NCBI RefSeq assembly: GCF_019331735.1
Contig: NZ_JAHBBH010000021.1
Span: 1 to 45,162 of the forward strand
Reading direction: 5' to 3'
DNA: 45,162 bases
From: Bifidobacterium miconis
GTDB lineage: Bacteria; Actinomycetota; Actinomycetes; Actinomycetales; Bifidobacteriaceae
Position numbers and translations under genes: made by a program. A model generated the notes under the pieces. The model made no database searches, had not been told where the DNA came from, and saw only the letters and a list, made by a program, of their open reading frames with translations. Shown in pieces: positions 1 through 8,887 of the stretch (the first letter of the stretch is position 1; the number at the start of each line of letters is the position of its first letter).

Positions 1-57
1 CTTGCCGGCGGCAGTCTTCGCTGTCATGGTTTCCATTGTCTCAGTCGGCATGCTCAT
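1..57 (-). CDS. N-terminal end of an unidentified protein (partial)
   Basis: Nineteen codons run from an ATG at 57 off the left edge of the window (MSMPTETMETMTAKTAAGK). A purine-rich GAAAGGGG lies about seven bases upstream of this ATG, which supports this start. Further in-frame ATGs occur at 51, 36 and 27. Too little of the protein is present to name a family. It is divergent from the CorC-like gene at 188, so the gap 58-187 probably holds both promoters. Confidence 0.45.
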   Translation of the reverse strand, partial: MSMPTETMETMTAKTAAGK

Positions 58-187
58 CACAGGCCCCTTTCCCGCCGGCCTCACGACCGGCGATCAAAGC
101 CAGTTACACACATTCCGAGACAGTCCCCCACATTCAGGATTCCTCCGCCCATCCTGATTGACGTGCCGCACCTCTAGAGTGGAGGGC

Positions 188-1522
188 ATGTCACTTGGTA
201 TGAACATCCTGCTGATTTTCGTCTTCCTGCTGCTCGGCTCCGTGTTCTCCGGCACCGAACTCGCGCTCGTCTCGCTGCGCGGCTCGCAGGTCGACCAGAT
301 GGAACAGGAGGATGCCCGCGGCGCCCGCGTGGCAAAGATCGCCCGCGACCCGAACACGTTCCTGTCCACCGTGCAGATCGGCGTGACGCTCTGCGGCTTC
401 CTGTCCGCATCGTTCGGCGAATCGTCGATCTCCCCGTACATCGTGCCCGTCGTCGAGAGCTGGGGCGTGCCCGCACACATCGCCGCGCCGCTGACCACCA
501 TCAGCCTCACGCTCATCATCTCGTACTGCTCGATCGTGATTTCGGAAATGGTCCCGAAGCGCATCGCCATGCAGCGCACCGAGCAGATCGCGCGCGCCGT
601 CGTTCCGGCGATCGACATCTTCGCGACGATCTGCCGTCCGATCATCTGGCTCATCGGCAAGAACACGAACGGCATCGTCCGTCTGCTCGGCTTTGATCCG
701 AACGAAACGGAAAGCGAGGTCTCCGACGACGAGCTGCGCGTGCTGGTCAACACGAACACGTCGCTGAGCAAGGACGAGCGCACGATTCTCGACGATGTGT
801 TCGACGCGTCTGAGACGATCGTGGCCGAGGTCATGCGCCCGCGTGCGGACGTCGTGTTCCTCGACGGATCGCAGTCGATCGCCGACGCGGCCGCGTACGT
901 TCGCGAAATGCCGTACTCGCGCTATCCGGTCACCGGCAAGGACTTCGACGACGTGATCGGTTTCGTGCACGTGCGCGATCTGCTCGACGTGCGCGATCCG
1001 AACGCGAAGACGGTCGCCGACGTGACGCGCGAGGGAATCTCGCTGCCGGGCACGTCGAAGCTGCTGCCGAGCCTGTCGCTGCTGCGCAAACGCGGCATTC
1101 ATCTGGCCGTGGTGATCGACGAGTACGGCGGCACCGACGGCATCGTCACGCTCGAGGACATGACCGAGGAGCTCGTCGGCGACATCCGCGACGAATACGA
1201 TCTGCCGGACGAGGCCGGCTCGTCGCGCAACGGCAAGACCGTGTTCAACGAGGGCCGCGCGACCGTGGACGGCGGCATGACGATCGAGGACTTCGACGAC
1301 CTGACCGGCATCGAACTGGAGGACGGCCCGTACGAGACGGTGGCCGGATACTTCCTCGCGCACACCGGCAAGATGGGCGAGGTCGGCGACGTGCTGCACT
1401 CCGACGACGGCTACGACATGGTGATCACCAAGGTCGACGGCCGCCGCATCGAAACCATCGAGGTGCGCAAGGCCGGCGCGCCGGATCATGCGCCGGTCCA
1501 CACGCCGGATGCCAAGGCGTAG
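188..1522 (+). CDS. CNNM/CorC-type membrane protein with CBS pair (hemolysin C family)
   Basis: A 444-residue integral membrane protein of the HlyC/CorC (CNNM) family, linked in other bacteria to Mg2+/Co2+ efflux or resistance. Visible order: an N-terminal DUF21 membrane domain with hydrophobic segments over about residues 3-170, then a cytoplasmic pair of CBS domains at about 205-330 (VMRPRADVVFL, then the conserved VIDEYGGTDGIVTLEDMTEE), then a C-terminal CorC_HlyC domain at about 350-425 (GYFLAHTGKMGEVGD). The family's usual length is about 430-450. The start is uncertain: GGAGGG at 181-186 is very close to the ATG at 188 and 13 bases from a second in-frame ATG at 200. The real substrate cannot be read from sequence, and hemolysin is only a historical name. 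The family assignment is firm. Confidence 0.9.
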   Translation: MSLGMNILLIFVFLLLGSVFSGTELALVSLRGSQVDQMEQEDARGARVAKIARDPNTFLSTVQIGVTLCGFLSASFGESSISPYIVPVVESWGVPAHIAAPLTTISLTLIISYCSIVISEMVPKRIAMQRTEQIARAVVPAIDIFATICRPIIWLIGKNTNGIVRLLGFDPNETESEVSDDELRVLVNTNTSLSKDERTILDDVFDASETIVAEVMRPRADVVFLDGSQSIADAAAYVREMPYSRYPVTGKDFDDVIGFVHVRDLLDVRDPNAKTVADVTREGISLPGTSKLLPSLSLLRKRGIHLAVVIDEYGGTDGIVTLEDMTEELVGDIRDEYDLPDEAGSSRNGKTVFNEGRATVDGGMTIEDFDDLTGIELEDGPYETVAGYFLAHTGKMGEVGDVLHSDDGYDMVITKVDGRRIETIEVRKAGAPDHAPVHTPDAKA

Positions 1523-1549
1523 CACATCCCGCTCCATGCAAGGACATCA

Positions 1550-1804
1550 ATGACGACGGACAACACATCGACCACCGCATACCTGTTCTGCCATTTCACC
1601 GGAACCGAGGAGACGCCCACCGACGAGCAGTTGTACTTTGCCGTCAGCCGGGACGGCCTGCACTGGCATGACCTGCGTCGATCCGGCGACCCGGTCGGTG
1701 TCACCAGCACGCTCACGGCTGCGCCAACGCCTGAGCGCGTTGCTCGTATCGGCCCAAGGAGTCGCGACGGAACTCCTTGGGCGACATGCCGTAGTTGCGT
1801 TTGA
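1550..1804 (+). pseudogene. Truncated GH43-type glycosidase (N-terminal stump)
   Basis: The first 55 codons read like the start of a family 43 glycoside hydrolase (beta-xylosidase / arabinofuranosidase type): YLFCHFTGTEE, then DEQLYFAVSRDGLHWHDL and a GDPV..TSTL stretch, which in intact members leads into the catalytic VRDPF motif. Here the resemblance stops at about 1714, at the stop codon of the oppositely oriented araC-type gene (1713-1715). The remaining 30 codons to the stop at 1804 are the antisense of that gene. AAGGACA precedes the ATG. None of the catalytic residues of the five-bladed propeller remain, so this is a remnant. It probably arose when a deletion or insertion joined a GH43 gene to the araC gene end. 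GH43 fits the xylan theme of the GH115 gene downstream. Confidence 0.7.
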
Positions 1805-2597
1805 ACGCCACATACATGGTCTGAGGCCGGGCGAAGCCGCAGATCTCGCTGATCCGGCTGATCGTTTCGGGAGAGTTGAGCAGCAGCTGCTGGGCCAGAT
1901 TCAGCCGCATCTCCACCAGATAGTTGTGCGGGGTCTGGCCGGTGTAGTCGCTGAACGAGCGGATGAAATGGAATTCGCTCATCTTTGCGATTTCGGCGAG
2001 CTCGCGGATCGTCATCGGTTTTTCGAGATTGTTGTTGATGTAGTGGATGGCGCGTTGGATGCCGGTGACGACGCTCCGCTTGGGAATGGGGCCGCTGGCG
2101 GCGATGATGAAATCCGTCAGTATACCGGTGATCCAACGGTGCAGCGTGGTTTCGGAAACCGGCGCTTCCGCCTTGCACATCTGGTAGATCCGGTGGATCG
2201 TGCGCACCGACGACGCCGAGTCGGGAATCGAGAACACCGGGGTCAGCGCCGAGACGACGGTCTGGTAGTAGGCGGAGGCCAACGGCCCGTCGAACAGCAG
2301 GAAGCATGAACGGGTTTCCGCTCCGGCCGTGTAGAAAAACTCGTCGTTGTCGATGAACAGAAACTGGTTGTCCGTCGCCGTGAACCGCTTCCCGCGTTGC
2401 CGCAGCTGCAGGGTTCCGCGTTCGACATAGACGACCAGATACCGGTCGTAGTTCTCGGTCCTACGGACATAGCCCGGCAGATAGTGGGAGACTCCCACGC
2501 GCAGCGGATGCAGCAGTGTCCGCTGCGCGTTCACACTGGGGCGACAGACGAAGTATTCGCAGTCGTCGAACACCATATTGGGCCATGGCACCCTCAT
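1713..2597 (-). CDS. AraC-family transcriptional regulator
   Basis: A 294-residue regulator. The N-terminal two thirds look like a cupin-type ligand-sensing domain (YLVVYVERGTLQLRQRGKRF and a run of beta-strand-like segments). The C-terminal 100 residues carry the two helix-turn-helix motifs of the AraC/XylS DNA-binding domain: TIRELAEIAKMSEFHFIRSF, then ISEICGFARPQTMYVAFKR with the closing YGMSPKEFRR signature. An ATG at 2597 with an AGG-containing stretch just upstream is the likely start; an in-frame ATG at 2576 is an alternative. It is divergent from the sugar-binding lipoprotein at 2884. It most likely controls that gene and the GH115 gene in response to an imported oligosaccharide. Its stop abuts the broken end of the GH43 remnant. 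Confidence 0.9.
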   Translation of the reverse strand: MRVPWPNMVFDDCEYFVCRPSVNAQRTLLHPLRVGVSHYLPGYVRRTENYDRYLVVYVERGTLQLRQRGKRFTATDNQFLFIDNDEFFYTAGAETRSCFLLFDGPLASAYYQTVVSALTPVFSIPDSASSVRTIHRIYQMCKAEAPVSETTLHRWITGILTDFIIAASGPIPKRSVVTGIQRAIHYINNNLEKPMTIRELAEIAKMSEFHFIRSFSDYTGQTPHNYLVEMRLNLAQQLLLNSPETISRISEICGFARPQTMYVAFKRNYGMSPKEFRRDSLGRYEQRAQALAQP

Positions 2598-2620
2598 CGG
2601 TCCTGCTTCCCTTCACGCAA

Positions 2621-2632
2621 CGATACGTATCG
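2621..2632. promoter_or_regulatory. 12-bp perfect palindrome in the araC / sugar-binding protein divergent promoter region
   Basis: CGATACGTATCG is a perfect palindrome 23 bases upstream of the AraC start, within the 286-bp gap 2598-2883 between the divergent genes. The gap is much more AT-rich than the genes around it, as expected of a regulated promoter. A role as an operator is inference. AraC proteins more often bind direct repeats, so the palindrome could also serve another factor or none. Confidence 0.35.
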
Positions 2633-2883
2633 ACAACGCATCACACCATAGCATCTTTTTATCACAAGCAGCAATTTTTTATCGGTCTGAATCGATGCGC
2701 AACCCACGCGACATTACGCTGAAAACTACATAAATCAAAACGTTACGCCTCCCGATAAAGGATGCGCGACGACACCAATATCAGGATGAAGCACAGCCAA
2801 TGATAGGCAGTAAATGCATGCATCAAAGCAAGAACTGCATTCATCCGAACCATGCAACGAAGCACCAATACAGGAGGAATCCG

Positions 2884-4500
2884 ATGTCACGCAGAAGCAC
2901 AACGACAAGAATCATCGCCGCAACGTCAGCAGTCGTCATGATGGGCGGACTCGCCGCATGCGGCAATGGCGACAGCAGCACCACCAGCGACGGCAAGCCG
3001 GTCGTCACCATCCTCGTGGTCAAGCCCACCAACCAAGTCGCCATGTCGGAAATGACGTGGGCCAAAGAGCTCGAGGCCGACTGCGACTGCTCCATCGAAT
3101 GGAAGGAGGTGGCCGACGCCCAGTGGAGCCAGCAGAAGAACGCGGCGCTGGCCGCAGGCGAGATCGCTGATCTGAACATTCGCGCGTTCAAGCCCGACGA
3201 CGTCGCGCGCAACACCAGCGCGTTCGAGGTACTGGGCGACGATCTCGACAAGCTGCCCAACGTCAGGGAATTCTTCAAGGAGCAGCCCACCGCGCGCAAA
3301 TACGTTGAGGTCGACGGCAAGATCACCGTCCTGCCCTCCAGCCGCACCAGGGGATTCCTCGCCTCCGGCCAGCATTTCCTGATCAACAAGACCTGGCTCG
3401 ACAAGCTCGGGCTCAAGGTTCCCACCACGTGGGACGAGCTGCGCACCGTCATGGAGGCGTTCAAGACGCAGGACCCGAACGGCAACGGCGAGGCCGACGA
3501 GATCGCCTTCAATCCACGGCCGCTGTCCACATCCAAGATCGGCGACTGGTGGAGCCCGTTCCTGATGATGAACGCGACCGGCATCGCCACGCACTTCAAC
3601 TCCGGCCCGTCCTCGCAAGGCATTTACGTCAAGAACGGCAAGGTCGGCAACTGGATGCAGACCAACCAGTTCCGTCAGGTCATCGAGTTCTACCACGAGA
3701 TGACCAGCAACGGTTGGGCGCCGTCCGACTGGGTCACCGTGCAGTACGACAAGTACAACTCGCGCAACCGGTCCGACGACAAAACCGCCAAGGTCGGCAT
3801 GGCGTTCGGCTGGGACGAGTCCGCGTTCGGAGTCTACGACTCCAAGCTCGCCGACCAATACGTGTCCGTTCCGGTCCCGTCCGCCGACGGCGTCTCCGAC
3901 AGCGAGACCGTGTGGGACGGCTCGCGCGACGCCAACCGCTACGAGGACTTCCACATGGCGATGAGCTCGAACGCCAAGAACAAAGAGGCCTGCCTGAAGG
4001 TCATCGACCTGCTCTACTCGGAGAAGTACTCCATCCAGCAACTGTACGGCTCCCTCACCGACGGATACGTCGAGAAGACCGGCGACCACTCCTACAAGGT
4101 GACCGAGAAGTTCCACAAGGCACAGGACGAGCTGAAGGTCCCGGCGCTCGAGGACCGTCTCGCCGGCTGGATACCCGACGACGTCACCGTCGAGGGCGAC
4201 CGCGGCATGGACCACGTCTCGCAGGCCGACGCGCCGTACGAGCAGCAGTACGCGAACTACGACCACGAGAAGGACATCATGCCGATCTACGTGCGCGTCA
4301 GCGAGGAGGACCAGAACACCATCGTGAACAACAACACCGCACTGTTCGACTACGCGATCCCGGTCGTCTCCAAGTGGCTCGCCCAGGGTGGCGCCGAGGA
4401 CGATTCCCAGTGGAACGCGTTCCAGGACAACCTGAAGAAATACAGCATCGAGGACAACACCGCGATCTGGCAAAAGGCGTACGACAAGTACGTCAAATAG
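2884..4500 (+). CDS. Large ABC sugar-binding lipoprotein (LplA-like solute-binding protein)
   Basis: A 538-residue extracellular solute-binding protein. The chosen ATG at 2884 follows AGGAGG at 2872-2877 and gives a classic lipoprotein signal: basic RTTTR-like start, hydrophobic stretch, then a lipobox GGLAAC with the lipidated cysteine at residue 26 and an SD-rich linker. The mature part shows the fold-1 pattern of family 1 sugar-binding proteins (TWLDKLGLKVPTTWDELRTV). It also has a DPNGNGEADE calcium-loop-like motif typical of the large LplA/YtcQ-type binders, which are about 500-560 residues against about 420 for ordinary binders. Such proteins normally sit beside two permease genes (LplB/LplC type); none is present here. 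GH115 follows after 78 bases, so the bound sugar is probably a glucuronic-acid-bearing xylo- or arabinogalacto-oligosaccharide (inference). Confidence 0.88.
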   Translation: MSRRSTTTRIIAATSAVVMMGGLAACGNGDSSTTSDGKPVVTILVVKPTNQVAMSEMTWAKELEADCDCSIEWKEVADAQWSQQKNAALAAGEIADLNIRAFKPDDVARNTSAFEVLGDDLDKLPNVREFFKEQPTARKYVEVDGKITVLPSSRTRGFLASGQHFLINKTWLDKLGLKVPTTWDELRTVMEAFKTQDPNGNGEADEIAFNPRPLSTSKIGDWWSPFLMMNATGIATHFNSGPSSQGIYVKNGKVGNWMQTNQFRQVIEFYHEMTSNGWAPSDWVTVQYDKYNSRNRSDDKTAKVGMAFGWDESAFGVYDSKLADQYVSVPVPSADGVSDSETVWDGSRDANRYEDFHMAMSSNAKNKEACLKVIDLLYSEKYSIQQLYGSLTDGYVEKTGDHSYKVTEKFHKAQDELKVPALEDRLAGWIPDDVTVEGDRGMDHVSQADAPYEQQYANYDHEKDIMPIYVRVSEEDQNTIVNNNTALFDYAIPVVSKWLAQGGAEDDSQWNAFQDNLKKYSIEDNTAIWQKAYDKYVK

Positions 4501-4578
4501 CCAGTGACCATCAGGCCTCGGACGGCCAGGAAACACCGATTCAGATATGAAGACAGACCAGACACCAAGGGATGCATC

Positions 4579-7500
4579 ATGTCGGAGACGACGCAGTTGA
4601 CAGATACCCGACCATTCACCATATACGACGGACGACGCACGGCACCGATCGTCATGGACGCGCCTGACGCCGACGCCGACATCGAAGCGGCGCGCGGCTA
4701 CCGTCAGGTGAGGCGCGCCGCCGGCGACCTGCGTCAGGACATCGCCATGGCGGACGGCGCCATCGACTGGAGACTCGTCGAATCGCTGTTCGTCGACGGA
4801 CCGGACGAACGGGACGGTCGACTGCTCGCCGCCGACGAGACGAAAGTCCCGGCGCTGCTGACGCTGGCGGTCACGGACGCTGACACGAACGCCGACACGG
4901 ACGCCGGCAGCGCGTCCGTCGACGATGTCGACGGCGACGCGACGCAAGCCGACGACGAGACGACGGACAACTGCATCATCGTCGGCATCGCGGGACGCAG
5001 CCCCATCATCGACGCGTTGGAGCGCGCGGGCCGACTGCCGCAGCTCGCCCGGATCTCCGGCAGGGCCGAGGGCTATGTGCTCGCCGACGTCGATCTGGAC
5101 GGCGTCGACGGGCTCGCCGGTCTGGCCGGACGCGCGCTGGTTATCGCCGGCAGCGACGCCCGCGGCACGATCTACGGCATCTACGACGTGTCCCGTCGCG
5201 TCGGCGTCTCGCCGTGGTACTGGTATGCGGACGTGCCGGTCGAGGTGCGTGAGCGGATCGAACTGTCCGGTCTGCGAGCGCATCCGGTGGTGGAGACCGG
5301 ACCGGACGTGCGGTACCGCGGCATCTTCGTGAACGACGAGGAGCATACGCGCGATTGGGCGCGGCGCAAGTATCCGACCGAGCATGGCACTCCGGACGTG
5401 AATTTCTACCGGCATATCTTCGAGCTGCTGCTGCGTCTGCGGATGAACGTGCTGTGGCCGGCCATGCACGATTGCTCGCAGGCGTTCAATCTGTACGAGG
5501 ATGGGGACGGCGTTCCCGTGAACGCGCGGGAGGCGGCCGAATACGGGGTGATCATGTCCTCGTCGCACTGCGAGATCATGCTGCGCAACAACGTGGGCGA
5601 GTGGAGACGCTGGTTCGACGCGCACCTCGATGCCTACGACTGGACGGGCGACGACTGGGGGCAGGCCTTCGACTACACCCGGCACAAGGATGCGATCCTT
5701 GACTATTGGCGGGAACGGCTGGAGAAGAACCGCGGATTCGAGTCGATCCTTCCGTTGGGCATTCGCGGCATCCACGACGGTGCGTTCCTGTGCGCCGACC
5801 TGGCCTCCACATACGGCACCAAGCTGGACATGATGCGCGACGTGATCCGCGAACAGCGGCGCATCATCGCCGATATGTACGGCAGCGAGGACGCGGTGCC
5901 GCAAGTGCTGATCCCGTACAAGGAAGTCGGCGAACTCTACAATGCCGGCCTGCGCGACGACGTTCCCGACGACGTGATGCTCATGTGGGCGGAGGACAAC
6001 TTCGGCAATCTGCGGCAGGTTCCCGATCGGCAAGAACGTTCGCGTTCCGGCGGAAGCGGCATCTACTACCACATCTCGTACTGGGGATATCCGAAGAGCT
6101 GGCTGTGGCTTGATTCGATGCAGTACGCGCTGATGGTCGAACAGCTGCATCGCGCGTGGAACACGGGTGCGGGCCGGTACTGGATCCTCAACGTGGGCGA
6201 CATCAAGCCCGGCGAAGTGGCGACGGAACTGTTCGCCGACGTGGCGTGGAATGTCCACGGCACCACGGACCGCGACATCTCCCGATTCTGCTACGAGCAT
6301 GCCCGCCGCGACTTCGGTCTGCCCGAACTGGCGGCCCGGCAGGCCGGGCAGGTGCTGGAATCATGGTCGGCATTGTGCGGCATCAAACGACCCGAATTCT
6401 TCTGCCTCGCCGGCTCCTACTCGGGCCATGCGCCGCAATGCAAGGCGAGCTGGGAGTTCCCGTTCTCGGCCACGGCCGAAGCGGACGAGGGGCTGCGGCT
6501 GCTGGAACGCCTCACGGCGATCCGTCAGTCGATGTCCCGCATCAGGGGCGCGATCCGGCCGCAATACCGATCCACGTTCTTCCAGCAGGTCGGCGTGCAC
6601 GTCGAATCGTACTGGCACGTGGCCTGCGAATACGTCTACTATCGCAAGGCCTGTCTGGCGGCCCGGCAGCATCGTCTCGGCAGCTATCGCGCGTACCGCG
6701 CACTGTCGCTGAAGGCGGCACGGAACATCGCGCTCGTGCAGCGCCGGTACTGGGACCTTTCCGACGGCAAGTGGGACCATGCGCTGGACTGCGATCATTC
6801 CGACGTATGGAACGACTGGAGCAACGGCATCGACGAAGGCATCCTCGTCCTCGACGAGGCCATGTTCCCGCCGGAGCCAGAACCCCTGACCGGAATCGGA
6901 GCATCCTGCGAAGGCGCCCGGGACGACGGCTCCGGATTGCTGCGCTTCGATTCGATGCTGGACGCCGCGCATTACATCGACGTGTTTTCGCGCAGCGGAG
7001 ACGTCGAATCATGGCATGTGGAGACCGACGTTCCGTGGATCCGCTTCGACATGGCCGGATGGCACGTCGACTACGACGAATGCCATGTCAGCCATGGAAG
7101 TGGCGGTGGCGACAGCCGCGGCACCGCCATGGCGTCGGCTTCCGGGGCCACTTCGAGCGAGCAGCGCGTCGTCGTCACCGTCGACTGGCACGGGCTTGGG
7201 GCAGGTGATCACCGGGGGCATGTCACGGTATTCGCGGGCACGGGACGCGGCGGGGAGGCCGCAGCCGCCGTCTTCGACGTGACCGCCACCGTCCGAGACG
7301 TCGACTTCGACGGTCCCTCGTTCATGGAGGCGGAAGGCAAACTGGTCATCAAAGCCGACCATTGCAGCGCCATGATCGCGGGTGGCGATGGCACCCGATG
7401 GCAGCTGGTGAGGGGCATCGGACCGCGCGGCAACGGCATGAAGGCCGTACCGGATACGGCCGATCCGGTGCCATGCGGAGCCGCCGGCACCGCAGACGTC

Positions 7501-7980
7501 ACCGGCATCGCCGACATCACCGACGTCACGGGCACGGCACGGCTCGTCTATCATGCGTTCTTCGAGCACACCGGCACGATGCACGGATCGCTGTACCGCA
7601 TGATGACGCTCAATGAGGGGATTGACGATCACGGGCCATGCCAGTGCCGTCTGGCGTTGTCCGTGGATGGCGGGGAACCTGTGGTGTTGGCAGGCGAGCG
7701 TCAATGGAACGGGCCGGGCTGGGAGACCGGCATCATGCGGCAGACCGATCGCATCGACTTCGCCATCGACATCGAACGACCGGGCTGGCATGATCTGGTC
7801 GTCAGCCGAATCGACCCGTCGATGTGCTTCACCCACATCATCATCGAAACCGTTCCCGGAGCGCTCGCGGACTCGCTGATCGGACCGGTGGAAAGCCCGA
7901 ACAGCATCGTCACCCGCAAACAGGTCTACCGCATTCCCGCAATCCCGGAATTCGGGGACGAAGCCGGGCAGCGGCCATGA
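4579..7980 (+). CDS. GH115 family alpha-glucuronidase (intracellular)
   Basis: An 1133-residue glycoside hydrolase of family 115. This family removes (4-O-methyl-)glucuronic acid from glucuronoxylan or related polymers. Diagnostic stretches: ALVIAGSDARGTIYGIYDVS and GVSPWYWYADVPV near residues 180-220, NVLWPAMHDCSQAFN, PYKEVGELYNAGL, and WAEDNFGNLRQ followed by GIYYHISYWG in the catalytic barrel. A C-terminal GH115_C beta-domain lies from about residue 915 (FMEAEGKLVIKADH ... MMTLNEG ... SVDGGEPVVL ... GWHDLVVSRIDPS). There is no signal peptide, so the enzyme should act on imported oligosaccharides. The ATG at 4579 follows AAGGGA. An upstream GTG at 4504 is in frame but lacks a binding site. 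Acidic and alanine/threonine-rich insertions, for example residues about 90-130, are lineage-specific. Probably co-transcribed with the binding protein. Confidence 0.88.
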   Translation: MSETTQLTDTRPFTIYDGRRTAPIVMDAPDADADIEAARGYRQVRRAAGDLRQDIAMADGAIDWRLVESLFVDGPDERDGRLLAADETKVPALLTLAVTDADTNADTDAGSASVDDVDGDATQADDETTDNCIIVGIAGRSPIIDALERAGRLPQLARISGRAEGYVLADVDLDGVDGLAGLAGRALVIAGSDARGTIYGIYDVSRRVGVSPWYWYADVPVEVRERIELSGLRAHPVVETGPDVRYRGIFVNDEEHTRDWARRKYPTEHGTPDVNFYRHIFELLLRLRMNVLWPAMHDCSQAFNLYEDGDGVPVNAREAAEYGVIMSSSHCEIMLRNNVGEWRRWFDAHLDAYDWTGDDWGQAFDYTRHKDAILDYWRERLEKNRGFESILPLGIRGIHDGAFLCADLASTYGTKLDMMRDVIREQRRIIADMYGSEDAVPQVLIPYKEVGELYNAGLRDDVPDDVMLMWAEDNFGNLRQVPDRQERSRSGGSGIYYHISYWGYPKSWLWLDSMQYALMVEQLHRAWNTGAGRYWILNVGDIKPGEVATELFADVAWNVHGTTDRDISRFCYEHARRDFGLPELAARQAGQVLESWSALCGIKRPEFFCLAGSYSGHAPQCKASWEFPFSATAEADEGLRLLERLTAIRQSMSRIRGAIRPQYRSTFFQQVGVHVESYWHVACEYVYYRKACLAARQHRLGSYRAYRALSLKAARNIALVQRRYWDLSDGKWDHALDCDHSDVWNDWSNGIDEGILVLDEAMFPPEPEPLTGIGASCEGARDDGSGLLRFDSMLDAAHYIDVFSRSGDVESWHVETDVPWIRFDMAGWHVDYDECHVSHGSGGGDSRGTAMASASGATSSEQRVVVTVDWHGLGAGDHRGHVTVFAGTGRGGEAAAAVFDVTATVRDVDFDGPSFMEAEGKLVIKADHCSAMIAGGDGTRWQLVRGIGPRGNGMKAVPDTADPVPCGAAGTADVTGIADITDVTGTARLVYHAFFEHTGTMHGSLYRMMTLNEGIDDHGPCQCRLALSVDGGEPVVLAGERQWNGPGWETGIMRQTDRIDFAIDIERPGWHDLVVSRIDPSMCFTHIIIETVPGALADSLIGPVESPNSIVTRKQVYRIPAIPEFGDEAGQRP

Positions 7981-8096
7981 CGGGCGACGACGGTGTGGGT
8001 CATGCCACTGCCCGGCCGCGTGTGGCGAGACGCGCAGGACCGTAGAATGGGTATACGCGGCTCCCACAAGGAGCCATCAACCGAAAGGAGCAAGTC

Positions 8097-8576
8097 ATGA
8101 CGCTTGCATTCGTTGTTCCCGGACTCGACGAGGCCACGTCCGAAAAGGCCATCGCCATCCTGCAGAACCGCCTCAGCCAGGAGCAGGAGGCGGCGCTGGT
8201 GCTCAAGCACGCGCACTGGAACGTGACCGGCCCGAACTTCATCGCCGTACACGAGATGCTCGACCCGGAGGTCGAGTCCGTGCTGGCCCAGGCCGATGAG
8301 ACGGCCGAGCGCATCGCCACGCTGGGCGGCACGCCCGACGGACGCGCGGACGCGATCGTGCGCAATCGCACGTGGAAGCCGTTCGACGTGGAGGGCCGCG
8401 CCGGCACCACCGCGTATCTTGAGGCGCTCATCGAGTACTACGACGCGTTCATCGCCGAGGATCGCCGCGCCGTGGCCGAACTCGACGAGCTCGACTTCGT
8501 CAGCTCCAACGTCATCCAGGACCACGTGCAGCAGCTGGAAAAGTTCCAGTGGTTCATGCGCTCTCATCTCGCGTGA
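8097..8576 (+). CDS. dps: Dps-family ferritin-like DNA-binding / iron-storage protein
   Basis: A 159-residue member of the Dps family, usual length about 150-180. Dps dodecamers oxidise and store iron and protect DNA from peroxide. The ferroxidase signature is visible: KHAHWNVTGPNFIAVHEML with the metal-ligand histidines, then an acidic E..SVLAQADETAERI helix. The tail lacks the long lysine-rich extension of E. coli Dps, so direct DNA binding is uncertain. GAAAGGAG ends six bases before the ATG. A TAGAAT at 8043-8048 could be the -10 box, but no good -35 is visible. The rho-independent terminator at 8616 makes it a single-gene transcript. Confidence 0.92.
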   Translation: MTLAFVVPGLDEATSEKAIAILQNRLSQEQEAALVLKHAHWNVTGPNFIAVHEMLDPEVESVLAQADETAERIATLGGTPDGRADAIVRNRTWKPFDVEGRAGTTAYLEALIEYYDAFIAEDRRAVAELDELDFVSSNVIQDHVQQLEKFQWFMRSHLA

Positions 8577-8615
8577 GCAAATAGCACGCGGGTAATCCAC
8601 TGGCAGTCCCGCAAT

Positions 8616-8671
8616 AACGGCCGCAATTGAGTCCCGATCCTAATGGTCGGACGTGGTTGCGGCCGTTTTGC
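8616..8671 (+). terminator. Terminator after dps
   Basis: An 11-bp perfect stem, AACGGCCGCAA (8616-8626) with TTGCGGCCGTT (8657-8667), is followed by T residues. An inner GTCC/GGAC pairing is also possible. The CGGCCGYAA core recurs in the gdhA-lacZ terminator at 17221. Confidence 0.75.
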
Positions 8672-8778
8672 GTCTCAGACGGCCGTAACTGGCTCTTCGT
8701 ATTCTTGCATGCAGGGACAGTGTTATTTGCGGCACTTGAGTGACATTGAGGAGAGTGGATCGGCGATACAGGGGGCAT

Positions 8779-8808
8779 TGTCACGCAAATCAGCCTTATC
8801 GCGTGACA
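8779..8808. other. Inverted repeat in the dps - metallopeptidase gap
   Basis: TGTCACGC (8779-8786) and GCGTGACA (8801-8808) form a perfect 8-bp inverted repeat with a 14-base centre. The gap 8672-8887 otherwise shows no gene. It also carries CGGCCGTAACTG at 8680 and its near-inverse in the 3-prime end of the next gene (8886-8899). The function is unknown. The TCACG/CGTGA half-sites resemble those of the origin palindrome array, but at this length that may be chance. Confidence 0.35.
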
Positions 8809-8887
8809 TTGTGGTTGGTAGGTCGACCGGACTGGGGTCGATGTCACGTTACGCTCCCGCCGTACAGTGGGCAGCACGCAGACTCGG

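Noticed and set aside
2926..6300. Very long open frame antisense to the sugar-binding protein and GH115 genes (and similar ones at 17335-19908 and 24032-27223)
   Set aside because: These are mirror frames typical of GC-rich coding DNA. They lack family motifs, while the opposite strand encodes clear proteins.
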